From Beroe forskalii (Eukaryota > Ctenophora > Nuda > Beroida > Beroidae), in the NCBI GenBank assembly GCA_011033025.1, contig WFMF01000316.1, forward strand, positions 124,001 through 188,000: DNA of 64,000 bases. The letters run 5' to 3'. How positions within the stretch are numbered: the first letter of the stretch is position 1; each line of letters begins with the position of its first letter. Shown in pieces: positions 21,699 through 33,534 of the stretch. The position numbers and the translations under genes are program-made. The notes below the pieces were generated by a model that did not search any database, was not told the DNA's origin, and worked only from the letters and a program-made list of their open reading frames with translations.

Positions 21699-24169
21699 AT
21701 GGCTATGATAACTCCTGGTGGTCCTCCCGAAGAAGCAGTTCAAAGCTCATGTGCCTATTTTGATTCACTCATGACTTCAACTGAAACCCTTGAGACAAAA
21801 TTTTCCCTTTTTCTTGAAAGCATACTTATTGACAGTGTTAGTGTGGGTATTAGTAGAAAAGTATTGTCACACATTATCTCGAGAATAAAGTGTCTGCCTG
21901 AGGATGATAGCTTGAAATACTGTAACATTTTAACAGAAGCCCTGAAACTGAGACTAATGTCATTTGAAGATCAGATCACAGATATAAATCAACACATGGC
22001 AGATCTTTATGAGATTCGGAAGAAAGATTATAACAAAGCTGCATTTCACCTCAGTGCAATTCCCATAGAAAATAGTCAGAAAAATTACACCAAAACTTTC
22101 ACTACCCAAATATATCTAAAGATTGCTAGACTTTACATCGAAGGTCGTGATGCAAATCAAGCTGAAATATTCATCAATCGTGCGTCCTTATTGATAACAT
22201 CCAATACTGATGATGAATTACAGGTGACCATTCTTTGCTTTTCAGCCATATGTTAAGAATAGGTAAAACGTTAAGTTGGTTATCAATGAGTTAAAACATA
22301 AAAAACTTGATCCTTCAGTCTTGTTGTTGTCATAATCCTATTTTGAAATTTCTGACTAATTACTCCTATCAAATTTATACTTTACTCAATTCTTACCAAT
22401 TATGCTTTTTAATTAAAGTTCAGATTGCTCATCATATCAAGCTATCAAGGTATTTATTTTTGAAGTCCACCTTTTTCGTTGTCAGGTTAAATACAAGTTG
22501 TGTTATGCAAAGCTGTTAGATTTCAGAAAAAAGTTCCTGGAAGCTGCTCGCCGATATTTGGAACTAAGTCTAGAACCTCTCCTCCCTGTACCCGATCAGA
22601 ATGAACTCCTCAGGAGATCTGTGAGTGTTGAGAAGCATCTTCTCACCAGTATCAATATAAGCTATAAAACTTATTGTCCATCCTCATATAGTTTGGCTTT
22701 GAAAACTCTTGAAATTTTGAACATATGTAGATTGCTTATTGCTCTAGCCATATTTAAAAAAGATAATTGCATATCTAACTATCTAAGCCTAGTGTGATCC
22801 ATTTGTTGTTAGAATAAAGCAAAGTTTTATTACATCTCATTGCAATCAACAAATAAGAATAAGAATCATAGATATATCATATCTTGTGCTGTAAGATTTT
22901 ATAATTGGATTGAATTGAATGTAATGGCGTTCCCTGCCAGATGAAGTAACTAATAAATTACATTGAATATTATAAAGTATTTTGTTATGTCTGTAGTAAC
23001 CCCTTACACCTCTATATAGATAAGACATTGGATTGTATCATTCATTTCAGATCCTATGTGCTATTATTGCACCTGCTGGTCTTCACAGATCTCGTTTGTT
23101 ATCCTCTCTTAACAAGGATGAGCGATCCCAGAACTTCATATTCCATCCGATGTTGAAAAACACTCAGCTAGGACACCTCATTACCCGACAACAGGTTCAT
23201 TCAAAGTTTCTTTTAGATTGTGTTTTCTCAATCTCTCAATTGATGAATGGATGTGTCAGCCATCTATGCATATCCAGTCTTCCTGTTCCAGGGGAGGTCT
23301 TAGTATCAGCTTCCTCTGTTTCAGTTCTTAACTCTGTTTCTAGTTTTACGTTTTAACTTTTACTTGTACATGAAACACTGCACAGAATGTTTTTTCTCGT
23401 TATCAGGTGGAACTTTTCGAGAAGGAACTTGAAGAGCATCAGCAAGAAACCCTTCCCACGGGAATGTCTATCCTAGAGGCAGCCGTTATGGAACACAACC
23501 TCCTTGCCCTCTCCCACATCTACAAATCCATCAAGATCAACAACTTGGCTCACCTCCTTAGAGTCCCTGTACCTCAGGTCATTAGTTCACCTGAACTCTG
23601 AAGTGGGAAAAGTCGAGGTGTGGTCGAGCATCCAAGGATTGAAAAGTTGGAATTTCTTGAAAATGATCCATGCACTAAACCTCTTATTTCTTAACAGCCC
23701 GTACAGCCTCATTATTTCATTTCAGGCAGAGAAAGTGGTTGGTAAAATGATTTCAGAACAGCGAATCCAGGGCAGCATTGATCAAATAGATCAAATAATA
23801 TACTTCGAACCGGAAGCCCTGCCGTGGAACGAACATATAGACGTAGTTTGTAACAAGGTTAGTACTATTCATTAAACAATTGCGCTAATTCATTTATCAT
23901 TAAGACTTGATATTGATACTTTGATAAGTTCAAATTGATCTTTTATCGGGCATATTGATGTTTTATCTTCTAAGTCGTTGATCGTCCAATGTCCATCCAA
24001 CTAACCTGGAAACTTGGTATCTAGTTGTGAGTTTTTTCTAATTGTCCTTCCATCAAAGACTGCAGCACATCTAAACTAAAATTGTTATCAGGTTAACAAC
24101 GTGATAGACCTCTTGATGCAACATGAGCCAGAGTTTACTAAAGAACGTCTGCAGCACTATGGGTGCTGA
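21699..24169 (+). CDS. COPS4: COP9 signalosome complex subunit 4
   Basis: Subunit of the COP9 signalosome, which removes NEDD8 from cullin-RING ligases. Six exons: 21699-22223, 22486-22620, 23051-23194, 23407-23577, 23726-23857 and 24092-24169. All junctions are phase 0 with GT-AG boundaries. The joined frame is 394 codons, close to the human 406. Recognisable stretches are TYLKIARLY-like (IYLKIARLYIEG), AEIFINRASLL, YKLCYAKLLDFRKKFLEAAR, LLSSLNKDERS, MSILEAAVMEHNLLALSHIY and the PCI-end GSIDQIDQIIYFEPEALPWN. The last exon, VNNVIDLLMQHEPEF, corresponds to the C-terminal helix VNNLLEKISQ of the vertebrate protein. No frame breaks. The second intron contains a dispersed repeat also found near 6.24 kb. 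Confidence 0.95.
22977..23032. repeat. Dispersed repeat in COPS4 intron 2
   Basis: About 55 bp beginning GTATTTTGTTATGTCTGTAG and ending ATAGATAAGACATTGGA. It matches 6236-6290 with only a few differences, although the two surroundings are unrelated. Confidence 0.75.
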
Positions 24170-24787
24170 ATGTCTATTGAATTCAGTGCTACCTAACCTC
24201 TACTTCATTTGGGTTTTATGTGGTATGCTGTCGAGATGTTAAGTGATGCAGGTTACCAGTGGGATATCATGACAGATGAAATTGTCCTGAATGCCAGAAT
24301 TATCTCTAAGGCGAGAATGAAACAAAACTGCGTGTGCCATTGAAAACTAAATACTGATAAGACTGTTTCACATAATGATAGTTCTCGGGCTTCTTGATTC
24401 CATCGGCGATAACCAAATATGCTCTTCAGTTTCAGAAATAATGATAGCTTTGTGTGGGATTATAATAAATGATAAATAGACCTAGGCTTTAGATGTGCCT
24501 GAAGTTTACGTAATTTGATGCCGGGTCCAGTTTCAAGATTTGACATTTTATATGGCCTTCGATCTCTTGAGAGCTTGATATTGAAACGTATAAATCAACT
24601 TTGGCTTTTGAGTATTCGAATATTTTGAACTCGTTGAAGAAGAGTTCCGTTTTATGAGTTTGATATTTATTTGTTTTTTATTAATAAATTTTACAAATGT
24701 AGTACAAATTGTACTGCATGATAATATTAAATTTAAAACTTCAACTTTGATCAATTTATTACACTATTGTTATACTTTACGTAATTG

Positions 24788-24979
24788 AAATTGGCGTCTT
24801 GCTCGATCAATCCACTCCCTCTCATGTGATCTCCTTTACGTACGATACCAAATGGACCAACCCAACTGTCGAATTTGACGTTGGGAATGTCAGACTTTAC
24901 CACCTGATTGGTTTATTTGGTATGGTGCACAAACTCACTTGAGAGGCAATAGATTGACCGAGCACTGCGCCAATTTCAA
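24788..24979. mobile_element. MITE, GAAATTGGCG termini
   Basis: Left terminus GAAATTGGCG, then GCTCGATCAAT. The right end is the complement (ATTGACCGAGC, then CGCCAATTTC). Internal phrases GATACCAAATGGACCAA and TTGGTTTATTTGGTAT also pair. A related element sits in the second LMF1-like locus at about 59,645-59,862 and is missing from the first. Confidence 0.7.
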
Positions 24980-25113
24980 AAACGCGAACTTTTGTACTGT
25001 ATGCTGATTTAGTTGACATTTGCTTCTCAGAAAGTTGAAATATGACATCAGTCATATTTCAACTTTCTGAGAAACAAATGTCAACTAAATCAGCATACAA
25101 AAGTTCGCGTTTT
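24977..25113. repeat. Near-perfect long hairpin upstream of CFDP1
   Basis: Arms of about 60 bp, from AAAACGCGAACTTTTG on the left to CAAAAGTTCGCGTTTT on the right, centred near 25,044. The central arms (GAAAGTTGAAATATGAC and complement) have almost no loop. Only a few bases differ. The right end lies about 100 bp upstream of the CFDP1 ATG. Confidence 0.9.
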
Positions 25114-25215
25114 TGAATTTAACCCTTACAATCACGGTCAGGGATACGGGGTTTTTAATGAGACTGCAAAATCATTGAATTTGTTAGCTTAATTCAACAC
25201 CCAATTTTCCCAGCT

Positions 25216-27209
25216 ATGTCTGTTATTGAAAACCCGTTGGCAAACTTGAATGAGACCAAGAATGAGGAGTTGCCAGATTCTACGATTAGCTCAGGTTAGT
25301 TCTGGCGTGAACATTAGCTCAGCAGTTGGCCCTTCTCCGGCTGGTACTGCTGCTGTACTAGACGAGACGCCCCTGTCTAGTACCAGTAAGGAGAAATCTC
25401 CCAAACGTTTGGTGAATAACGAGACACACGACTCTTCAGCTGTTGCTGGAAGTGAAGCTAATTCATCCGATGCATCACAAGCTAAAAGCTCCACAGCGCC
25501 TGATGATGAAGAAAAGACAGGAAATGAAGAGTTGTCCAGCCCACAAGACCCAGTTCCCTCCTCAGCTCCCACTATCACCGTAACCTCTTCCTCCAATGAA
25601 GGGGCTACAGCCTCATCTGGTGATGGGTCAGCAAACCTGCTCACCATAGCAGAGAAGATGGATTCAGATGAGTCAGGAGATGATGATTACATTCCAGGGG
25701 GTTGTGGAGTGGAGGAGGAGGAAGAGGAGCAGGAGGAGGAGGAGGGAGAGGGCAGTGAAGAGGTTCAGAGACAATACTCCCTTCGCGGCGGTGAGTTACA
25801 AATTCAAACAAATTATAAGCAGTGCTTACAGTTTGAGAGCGTCAGTATTTCGGGCCTAGAGGTAGAATAACGAACATAGCTTATTTCATGTCTTTCATTG
25901 ACCTATAATCCATTGACACCTTGTGGACTGAACGTAACTATCACAGTGTATTCTAAAAGTGTAAAAGCCTAAACCTCATGTCCTATCTTCACAGGCGTGA
26001 AGGGGACTGTCACTGAGGAAGTGAAGGAGGTTTCACACGACACAGATGATAAGAAGAAGGCAGACGATCTGTGGAGCAACTTCAAAGCTGACGTCGCCAA
26101 ACCAATCAAAAAGTTAGAAAAACCTAATGACAGACCTAATGACAGTTTCATTCCAATCGGCAATCGTGTTCATTGAGTTAGTTTACCTAATTACCGAACA
26201 GCGATAAATTAATTTATTTTCTTTATTAAATCCTTACCAAGTTCTTTCCTGCCAGGAACGCAGAGAAGATAGTCAGTGCTGCTAAGGAGACGACATATGA
26301 CTTCGCTGGTGAGGCAGTCACGATACGAGAAGAAATTAAGAGCAAACGAAGGAGTTTTGTTTCTTCACTCAGAGATAGGTTTCGACATTACCCTTCTTTT
26401 AATCATGAATAAACGTTATTACAATTAGTGGCTGTAACCAGTGATGTCTTGATGACTGATGATTTGAATTCACCTCTTATGAATTTTGTTCTTCCAAAAT
26501 TTTACTCTCAAATTCAGTGCATGACATTGATGTCTAGTGATTATGTTATTGATGTTCGATGATTAAGAAGTTTTCCGCCCATACAGCGTATCCGTGTCCC
26601 GCGTAAATACCAGTTCATCCCTCCCCAGGAAGCGCCGGAGGGAGTCTGCTCCGTGTCCCACACGAGCAGAGAGCACGGACTCCGACCTATCCGCACCCTC
26701 AGAACACGCCACCTCCGACATCACCGAGTCAGTGATCAACGAGTCTGACGAGCTTCGAGGAGGGGTCAAGAGGGCAAGACCTGTGTCCAAGTTGGGGAGC
26801 ATCGTCAACAGACTCACCAAACGTCCCAAGATGACCGTCCTTGACAAAACCGCGCTCGATTGGGAAACCTTCAAAGACAACAATTCCATCACAGGTGAGA
26901 GTAATCTGCTAATCTGGGTACTTTTATGAATTGCACTTTTATATTTCAGTGAGTATGATCGAAGAATAATTTTACTACAGCACATGACAGTTAATCGCAG
27001 CTAAAAAGTCGAATACCTCGGAATACCTCACTGTGTCTGAAATAGCCCCTTTTCCCGCAGAAGACGTTAAGAACGAAGCCAAGTCGGAGGGATTCCTGGA
27101 GAAGCAGGACTTCCTCTCTCGGGCAGACGAGCGACAGTTCGAGTTGGAGAAGGAAATCAGACTCCAGCAGCAGAGACGACGACAAATGATGAACTCGAAG
27201 CAATGTTGA
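25216..27209 (+). CDS. CFDP1: Craniofacial development protein 1 / BCNT (SWC5) homologue
   Basis: Nuclear protein of the BCNT/SWC5 family, linked to H2A.Z-depositing chromatin remodellers. The start is ATG at 25216. Exon 1 (25216-25294) is joined to exon 2 (25323-25790) by a 28-nt intron, GTTAGT...CTCAG, that restores the frame. Next come 25995 to about 26167, then about 26242-26378, 26587-26894 and 27061-27209; boundaries of the third and fourth exons are tentative. Family signals: acidic SDESGDDDYIPGG and Glu-run, DDLWSNFKADV, TTYDFAGEAVTIREEIKS, and the BCNT-C end KRPKMTVLDKTALDWETFK, GFLEKQDFLSRADERQFELE. The product is about 437 residues, longer than human (299) because of a Ser/Thr-rich N-terminal half. 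A near-perfect hairpin lies about 100 bp upstream. Confidence 0.9.
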
Positions 27210-28141
27210 TACCCCTTGTGTGGAAGAAGAGGATGGTGTTATAGTTCGGCTCGTGTTAAAAACTACTGGAAAATGTTTGACGTTATAAGTACTACTCCTA
27301 GACTTTCTTATTAATTTGACGATAGACAGTATTTGATTCTTAAAATAATTGTAAAAAGAGCGATGAAGTCTCGGGGTTTTTGAGGTTTCGCTGATTTTAT
27401 GAGATTATCTTATTATCACCAAAAGGGTTTTGATCATCCAAGATCTAATTTCAAAGTCGTAGGTTGTTAGTGTAAATTTATTAATGAAGAATTAGCTAGG
27501 ATTTATTCACATTTTCATCACAAATGACATGAAAGAATGGCGGTATTCTCCTTTCTTAAGAGAGGTATATTTTCAATACCTCGTGAAGTGTTTAAGCACT
27601 CGAAGTTGGGATCTCTACTATGATAAACTGGTCCAGATTCTTGAGAAAATAGAGTGCAACTTATTAATTAGTCATAAAGTTATGTTTATGAAAAATGAAA
27701 TAAAAGTAATTCGCACAGATTTTTAACTATAAATAATAATACTATCAACTCAGAGCATCCATTAACTTCAATTTATCTTGAAGCCAAAGCACTGATATTT
27801 GTGAATATTTTTATTATTTGTTCATAATAATATTTTTATTATTAAACTGTATGAAACTTTCATTACAACCCTCGTGTTTATCTATGCATTCATTGAACTA
27901 AATTCTCATCATATTGAAAGATAGAACTCTACTATTCCTGTCAATGTTCGATGTATTGTTCGATGTATTGTTTCTGATCTTATTTCTCCTGGTCATTGAA
28001 TGAACGACTGAACTAATGAATTTTCAATATCGAATTGTTCCAAGGTACAGTTCCTTACGTAATTTACTTATTGATACAATTTGATGTAATGTTTACTACA
28101 TATTGAGATTTGAAACAGCCTTTAGGTTAAGTCCCAGCACC
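27210..28141. other. Intergenic, no gene seen
   Basis: AT-rich spacer between CFDP1 and MCCC1. A 65-codon open frame at 27,529-27,726 has no recognisable features. I see nothing else. Confidence 0.5.
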
Positions 28142-30153
28142 ATGAGTCACAGTCATAAGATGCAGAAGCTCAGTAAAATTCTCATTGCTAACCGGGGTGA
28201 AATAGCTTGCCGAGTCATGAAAACAGCCCGGAAGATGAACATTAAAACAGTTGCCGTGTTTTCTGACGCGGATAGGCACTCTCTGCACGTCAAGATGGCG
28301 GACGAAGCTCACTACATCGGACCATCACCCGCCTCGGAAAGTTATCTGAGGCAAGATAAAATCCTGGATGTTATCAGACATACTGGAGCTCAGGCAGTGC
28401 ACCCGGGTTACGGCTTCCTCTCTGAACAAGCCCCATTTGCTCAAGCCCTGGCTGCGGAGGGCGTGGAATTCATCGGACCACCGGCCTCTGCTATTGCTGA
28501 TATGGGTAGCAAGAGTGCTTCCAAGAAGATCATGATCGATGCTGGTGTAAGCTGTATACCAGGTTACCATGGGGACAATCAAGATGAGGAATTCCTAAAG
28601 GAACAAGCCGACTTGGTGGGTTACCCTCTCATTATCAAGGCAGTATCAGGGGGCGGGGGAAAGGGTATGAGGATGGTCTTCGATGAGAAAGATTTCATGC
28701 AAGGTCTGAGATCTGCGAAGGAAGAATCAATCAAAGCGTTCAATGACGACAGAGTAATTTTAGAAAGATTTTTCGACTTCCAACCACGCCACGTAGAAGT
28801 CCAAGTGATTGCAGATGCACACGGCAATGCCCTTTACTTCTCCAACCGGGATTGTTCTGTTCAGCGGCGTTATCAGAAAATTATTGAAGAAGCTCCAGCT
28901 CCAGGTCTAACTCCCGAGGAGCACAGAGAAATTGGGGAAATGGCTGTCAAAGCGGCTAAAGCAGTGGGGTATAAAAGCGCAGGGACTGTCGAGTTCATTA
29001 TGGACACTGTGGAAAGGAAGTTCTACTTCATGGAAATGAATACTCGTCTTCAGGTGGAGCATCCTATCACGGAAATGGTAACTGGCGTGGATCTAGTGGA
29101 GCTCCAGCTCAGAGTGTCGCAAGGAGAACCTCTTCCCTTCACTCAGGAAGAAGTCAATGTCCGGGGACATGCTTTTGAAGCTCGAGTGTACGCTGAAGAC
29201 CCAGATAACAACTTCATGCCTGGATCTGGAGACATCAGGTACTTGTCTACTCCATCTGAGTCTGACACTGTTAGGATAGACACAAGCATCAGACAGGGAG
29301 ATGCAGTTTCTGTGTTCTATGATCCCATGATAGCTAAACTTTGTGTGTGGGCGCCTGACAGAACTTCGGCACTCTCACTTCTGCATAGCAAGCTTCAGGA
29401 TTATCATGTAGTTGGATTGACCACAAATATCAAGTTTCTGAAGGATCTTGCGACTCATCCTAACTTTGAGTCGGCTGATGTTCACATTGATTTCATCAAA
29501 CAACACCAAGAAACGCTGTTTCCCCCTCAGCCGGATCTCTCAGATGAGAACCTGGCTCTGACAGCAGTAACTTATCTGCTGAACAGTGTTAGTGGTTCCC
29601 ACAGCTCTCCCTGGACTAAGGCATTGTTTTCAAGAATCAACCTTCACCATGTGGAGGAATTCCATCTTAATGAAGGGCGAAACTCAGGTGGATTTCAAGA
29701 TCAGATGCGATGCTCCCACCTTCTTCGTTTCTATCGACGGTAAACCCGAGATTGAGCTTTCTGCTGAGATTTCCACTGACGGGAACGTTATCCTGGGTTC
29801 TGGAGAGTCTCTCAACAGGAAAGCTGAACTGTAAAATCGTCCAGGACGACAATAACCTCCATGTTTACTGTGATGGGGCAGAAGCAACACTATCTCGACC
29901 TATTCCTGCGTATCTGCAAGCTCGAGAGGAAGGCAAGAAGGATGACGGAGTGTCTTCAGCAGAGGGCCTGGTTCAGAAGATATTTGCTGTTGTAGGAGAC
30001 ACTGTCAAGAGGGGTGATGTCATCCTCCAAATCAATGTCATGAAGATGCTGTTTGATATCACAGCTCACAAGGATGGTATTGTGTCTTCCATCTGCTTCA
30101 ATGAAGGGGACAGGGTTTCTAAGGGACAACTTCTATATGAACTAGAAGAGTGA
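28142..30153 (+). CDS. MCCC1: Methylcrotonoyl-CoA carboxylase alpha, with two frameshifts
   Basis: Biotin-containing subunit of the mitochondrial leucine-breakdown enzyme 3-methylcrotonyl-CoA carboxylase. Intronless. From ATG 28142 it reads SKILIANRGEIACRVMKTAR, ATP-grasp GGGGKGMRMV (about residue 170), NRDCSVQRRYQKIIEEAPAP, EMNTRLQVEHPITEM (about 297), AFEARVYAEDPDNNFMP and YDPMIAKL. Two frame changes follow. Near 29,678 the frame moves by +1, and the family sequence resumes as ETQVDFKIRCDAP. Near 29,832 it moves by +1 again, resuming NCKIVQDDNN. The biotinyl domain ends the gene with NVMKM at 30,034-30,048 (Lys codon 30,043) rather than the usual AMKM, and the preceding PM(T/P)G turn is degraded. 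No clear transit peptide follows the chosen ATG. It could be a real gene with consensus errors or a young processed pseudogene. Choice between MCCC1 and PCCA is clear from the sequence (MCCC1). Confidence 0.88.
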
Positions 30154-30417
30154 TCAGTGCTATGTGATCAGTGTGGGATTCTAGATTATTTTTCATTTTT
30201 CTAACCTAGTTAGTAAATTATAGATATTGCCATTGATAATACTATCATATAGATTTCACATAATGGCATCCTAGAAGAACAAGTGATTTTTTTGCCACTT
30301 GATCGAGTTGTAAAGCCTGACGAACGAATTCCTTGATTATGAATTACGATAAACCTTTTCATAGAAATGATTTTCAGATAGAGCAGCTTCTGCTGCCGAA
30401 TATTCAGATATCTTAAA

Positions 30418-30838
30418 ATTCAATACCTTACAAGACATATTTAAAAGGTACGAAATTTGGGGATTTTTCAAAAAATCCCCATATTTTCGTACCCCCAAAA
30501 TTTCGATCCCCAAAATTATTTCCCCCAAATTAGTTAATTGCGGGGTTGTCTTTTGATTAACAGTGCTTAAAATAGTGCAGAAGAGTTCAAAATATCTGCA
30601 GTAATTCCAAATAAAACCTTCTACACTTGGTTGTACTGGAAATTCTACTACATCGATCACCTCAGTGATATTGGCCTTTCTAAAGTTCTGATTTAGTCTC
30701 AAAAAGTAACCTTATTTTTTCGAATTTGAAAAAGGCGAAATTAATTTGATTTATTTTGAGAAAAAATTTTCGAACCCCAAAATTTCGATCCCGGAATTAT
30801 TGTCCCATGTTATTTTGTCTTGTAAGGTATGAATTAAA
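30418..30838. mobile_element. Inverted-repeat element 3' of MCCC1
   Basis: Termini ATACCTTACAAGACA (left) and TGTCTTGTAAGGTAT (right) are inverted copies. The interior has C-runs in phrases such as CCCCAAAATTTCGATCCC repeated on both sides, and a GGGGATTTTTCAAAAAATCCCC palindrome. Elements with the same internal palindrome but different ends occur in DDX42 at 42.1 and 48.1 kb. Confidence 0.75.
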
Positions 30839-31248
30839 ATCTTGTGGAAATTTAGTTATAATTTATGTTATGTATTGTATTGTGTAAATTGAGATATAAC
30901 CAACATGTTTTATTAATAAATGAAGAATTGGTTTGAGCTGTGTTTTTATTATAGTATTATGCAGAATTCATAAAGTCATGAAAGTAAATTTGATTTAGAA
31001 CAATTCGTTCTAGTCAATCCTTGAGTCAATCCTTTAAACTGATTTTATAATTAGCTGATTCTATGTTTTGTTTCTATCAATGTTTTATCTTTGAATCTAA
31101 TGACTTGATGAATATAAGCAAAGATCCACAAGTCTGATTAAATCAAATTTGAGGATAAGAATCATCACAATGGCTTGACGATCTAAGACTAAAGTTAAAG
31201 TTATGCTGAATACTGGGACAGTCGTCAAAGACCCTAGCTGTTATCCAG
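30839..31248. other. Intergenic, AT-rich
   Basis: No gene recognised. An upstream first exon of the uS7m-like gene, with its start codon, should lie here or just after, but I could not identify it. Confidence 0.4.
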
Positions 31249-33534
31249 TGTAGACACTTCCAAACTACTGCCACCAAGGACAAATATGCAGCGTAAGTTG
31301 CTCTGAGGAAAGTAACGATGGAGTGATGACCAAATAAGCTAGGCGAATTCTTTGAAATGTTACTTCTTTCCATTGGATCAAGTGGCTTTGGGTGTTTGCC
31401 AGCTCCCTGACCTAGATGTTGATTCATGATTGTTGTTATTAGAAAGCCTGGAACTCAGAGGTTTACTAATGATTTTCAATATTTTCAACCTTATTACTTT
31501 ATTAACGTGTTTCAATAGTATACGACTTGACGTCTTGAGGTGAAGTAGAACTACCCCCGCAGGTTGAAGGGTCACTGGTGGACTGGTAAACACAAGAAAG
31601 GACCTGATCTCACTAGGCTCCCTGAGAGAGACGTGATACAGGGTTCCATGTTGCAGAGAAACCACCCCAAACTCAGGTTCTCTTACCTTGGGAAACACAA
31701 GTACGAGTGGGACCCTACAGAACCTATAAAAAGTTGGGATCTTCCTGAGAAACCTAAACCTAATTACGGTCAGTAAACCTATCCAGTATCCATCTTTGAC
31801 GCGGCCAGCAGCAATATAAAATTGACGCATAAAAAATCCTTGTTTGGGCTCCAATATCTGTAACAAGGTTATATAATGCGCAGCTAAGAAAGTAAGCTCT
31901 AGGGCTACACCGCAGATTAATGATGAGCGATGACTCATTACCTACCCTTAATAATCAACATACGATTCCATCCCCCCACCTTTCAGGTCAGTATAAACGA
32001 AGTGAGGGAGACCCTCTAAAGTGGGATCCCACTTGTGGGTATACCTTGACTGTTCAGAACAAGAACTCGGTAATCAATGCGGACAAGAGACGACTGAGGG
32101 AACATAAGAATAACTTCTCCACCCTATCGGGTGAGGAGTCTGATGCGCAGCTCTATCAGCCAAGACAGCTGGTTCCGGTCTTGAACCTCCAGCCTTACCC
32201 CACCTCTCTTGTCAGACCAATGGTCTGGCGATTCATTGGTTAGGAGACATTTCTTAATTAATTAATAAAGAAATTTTCAGCTTGATGAGATTTTTTGATT
32301 CTGGTGAGACAAACTGCTTTACGATGTTCATTTTCACTACATAAGTACATATTTACGTGTATCGCAGAAAAGGTACGGTACAAGAAGCATACTGGGATGG
32401 ATCGGGCGTTGGAAATAATGGCTGAAACATTCCAACTTATCAAATTGGCTCAGATGGCTGAAAAGAGAGATAATCCTGATAAAACCGTCGAGCTTGATGT
32501 CAACGCCATTCTTGACCAAGCAGTTTCGTGAGTTATTTTATTCTCAGCATTTCAATATAAATCTCACTATCAGTGTTAGCATGTGGTTTCAACTGTCATG
32601 GCCCATAGAAGGCGTAAGATCCCAATAAACCCTTTTTCAGAATTATGTCTAGTACAAATGAATGAGTATTGATGCTAAAAACAAAATTACTGGCTTCAGG
32701 TGTAAACTTTTAATTGCAATCCTTTCAATGTCCACAATAATGAAATTCATAATCTAGCCAACTTAAATTTTAAACACCCTTTCAGAACGTTTCGCCTTCT
32801 TTCCGGATAGACTTCGTGCAAGTGGTAAAGAAAGCAGACGGATTCGAGCCGTGCCCCATCCCCCTCAACAAAGAGCAGAGCACTAACATAGCCGTGAAGC
32901 GGTTCATGGCTCTGAGTATGGGTAAGAAGAGGGGTGTTCCAGTGGACCCTGAGAGACTGGCAGCTCTTATCATAGACTCCTATCACGAGCGGGGGGCTCT
33001 CTGGGACCTTCTGCAGGAGGACGTGCTCATCGCTCAGAAATACAAGTAATTACGTGTTATACTGAACTGTATGTTATCATGTTTCAAGTGTGTAATGTTT
33101 GTGCAACGTGTGTATGTGTGTCTATTTTTCCATGACGTGTGCTTATAACTTGTTTCTTACTAAATAGCCATTTTTTGCTCAAAATTGTGTGTATTCTGTA
33201 ATTTTATCTTTTGAATTTTTGTACCGTATGCCATTTTTGATTATAATTAATTTAATATCAGTATGAAATATGAACATCGATCAATACTCTGACCCTTCTT
33301 CGTCGCAATGACGGGATTTTTTATCTGCTCACCCGCCCCAAGGATATGTACTCGAGGTTTGGTAAAGTGCACCACGGGCAGCACTTCAAGAAGCGGCTGA
33401 TCTACAAGCCCCAGAGCCACCTCACAGACATCATGCACGTTACTCTGCCCCTGGAGAATGACGAGTACGCCAAGCTTCCCGGACAACCGGACTGGAATAA
33501 TGCAGATCTGCTGGACGAGGAGGATAAACCCTGA
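31249..33534 (+). CDS. MRPS7: Mitochondrial ribosomal protein uS7m-like (MRPS7), 5' end unresolved
   Basis: Small-subunit mitoribosomal protein that binds the 3' major domain of 12S rRNA. Candidate exons: 31249-31292 (tentative), 31563-31768, 31987-32238, 32368-32528, 32786-33046 and 33343-33534. Phases agree through the first four. The uS7 core runs from RALEIMAETFQLIKLA through AILDQAVSNVSPSFRIDF, CPIPLNKEQSTNIAVKRFMAL and PERLAALIIDSYHERG to LIAQKYKDMYSRF, following the order of MRPS7. About 150 residues before the core (WWTGKHKKGP, LGKHKYEWDP) are not in the human protein. Two donors look one base short: exon reading requires TCG then TGAGTT, and AAG then TAATTA, as if G|GT had become GT. 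No start codon was found. Confidence 0.75.

Larger units (their letters stand above)
24170..25215. other. Intergenic between COPS4 and CFDP1
   Basis: No gene recognised. Its last ~430 bases are two adjacent inverted-repeat elements (24,788-24,979 and 24,977-25,113) lying directly upstream of the CFDP1 start. Confidence 0.6.

Noticed and set aside
25291-25647. 118-codon minus-strand frame over CFDP1 exon 2
   Set aside because: Antisense shadow of a Ser/Thr/Ala-rich coding exon whose plus frame fits the CFDP1 family.
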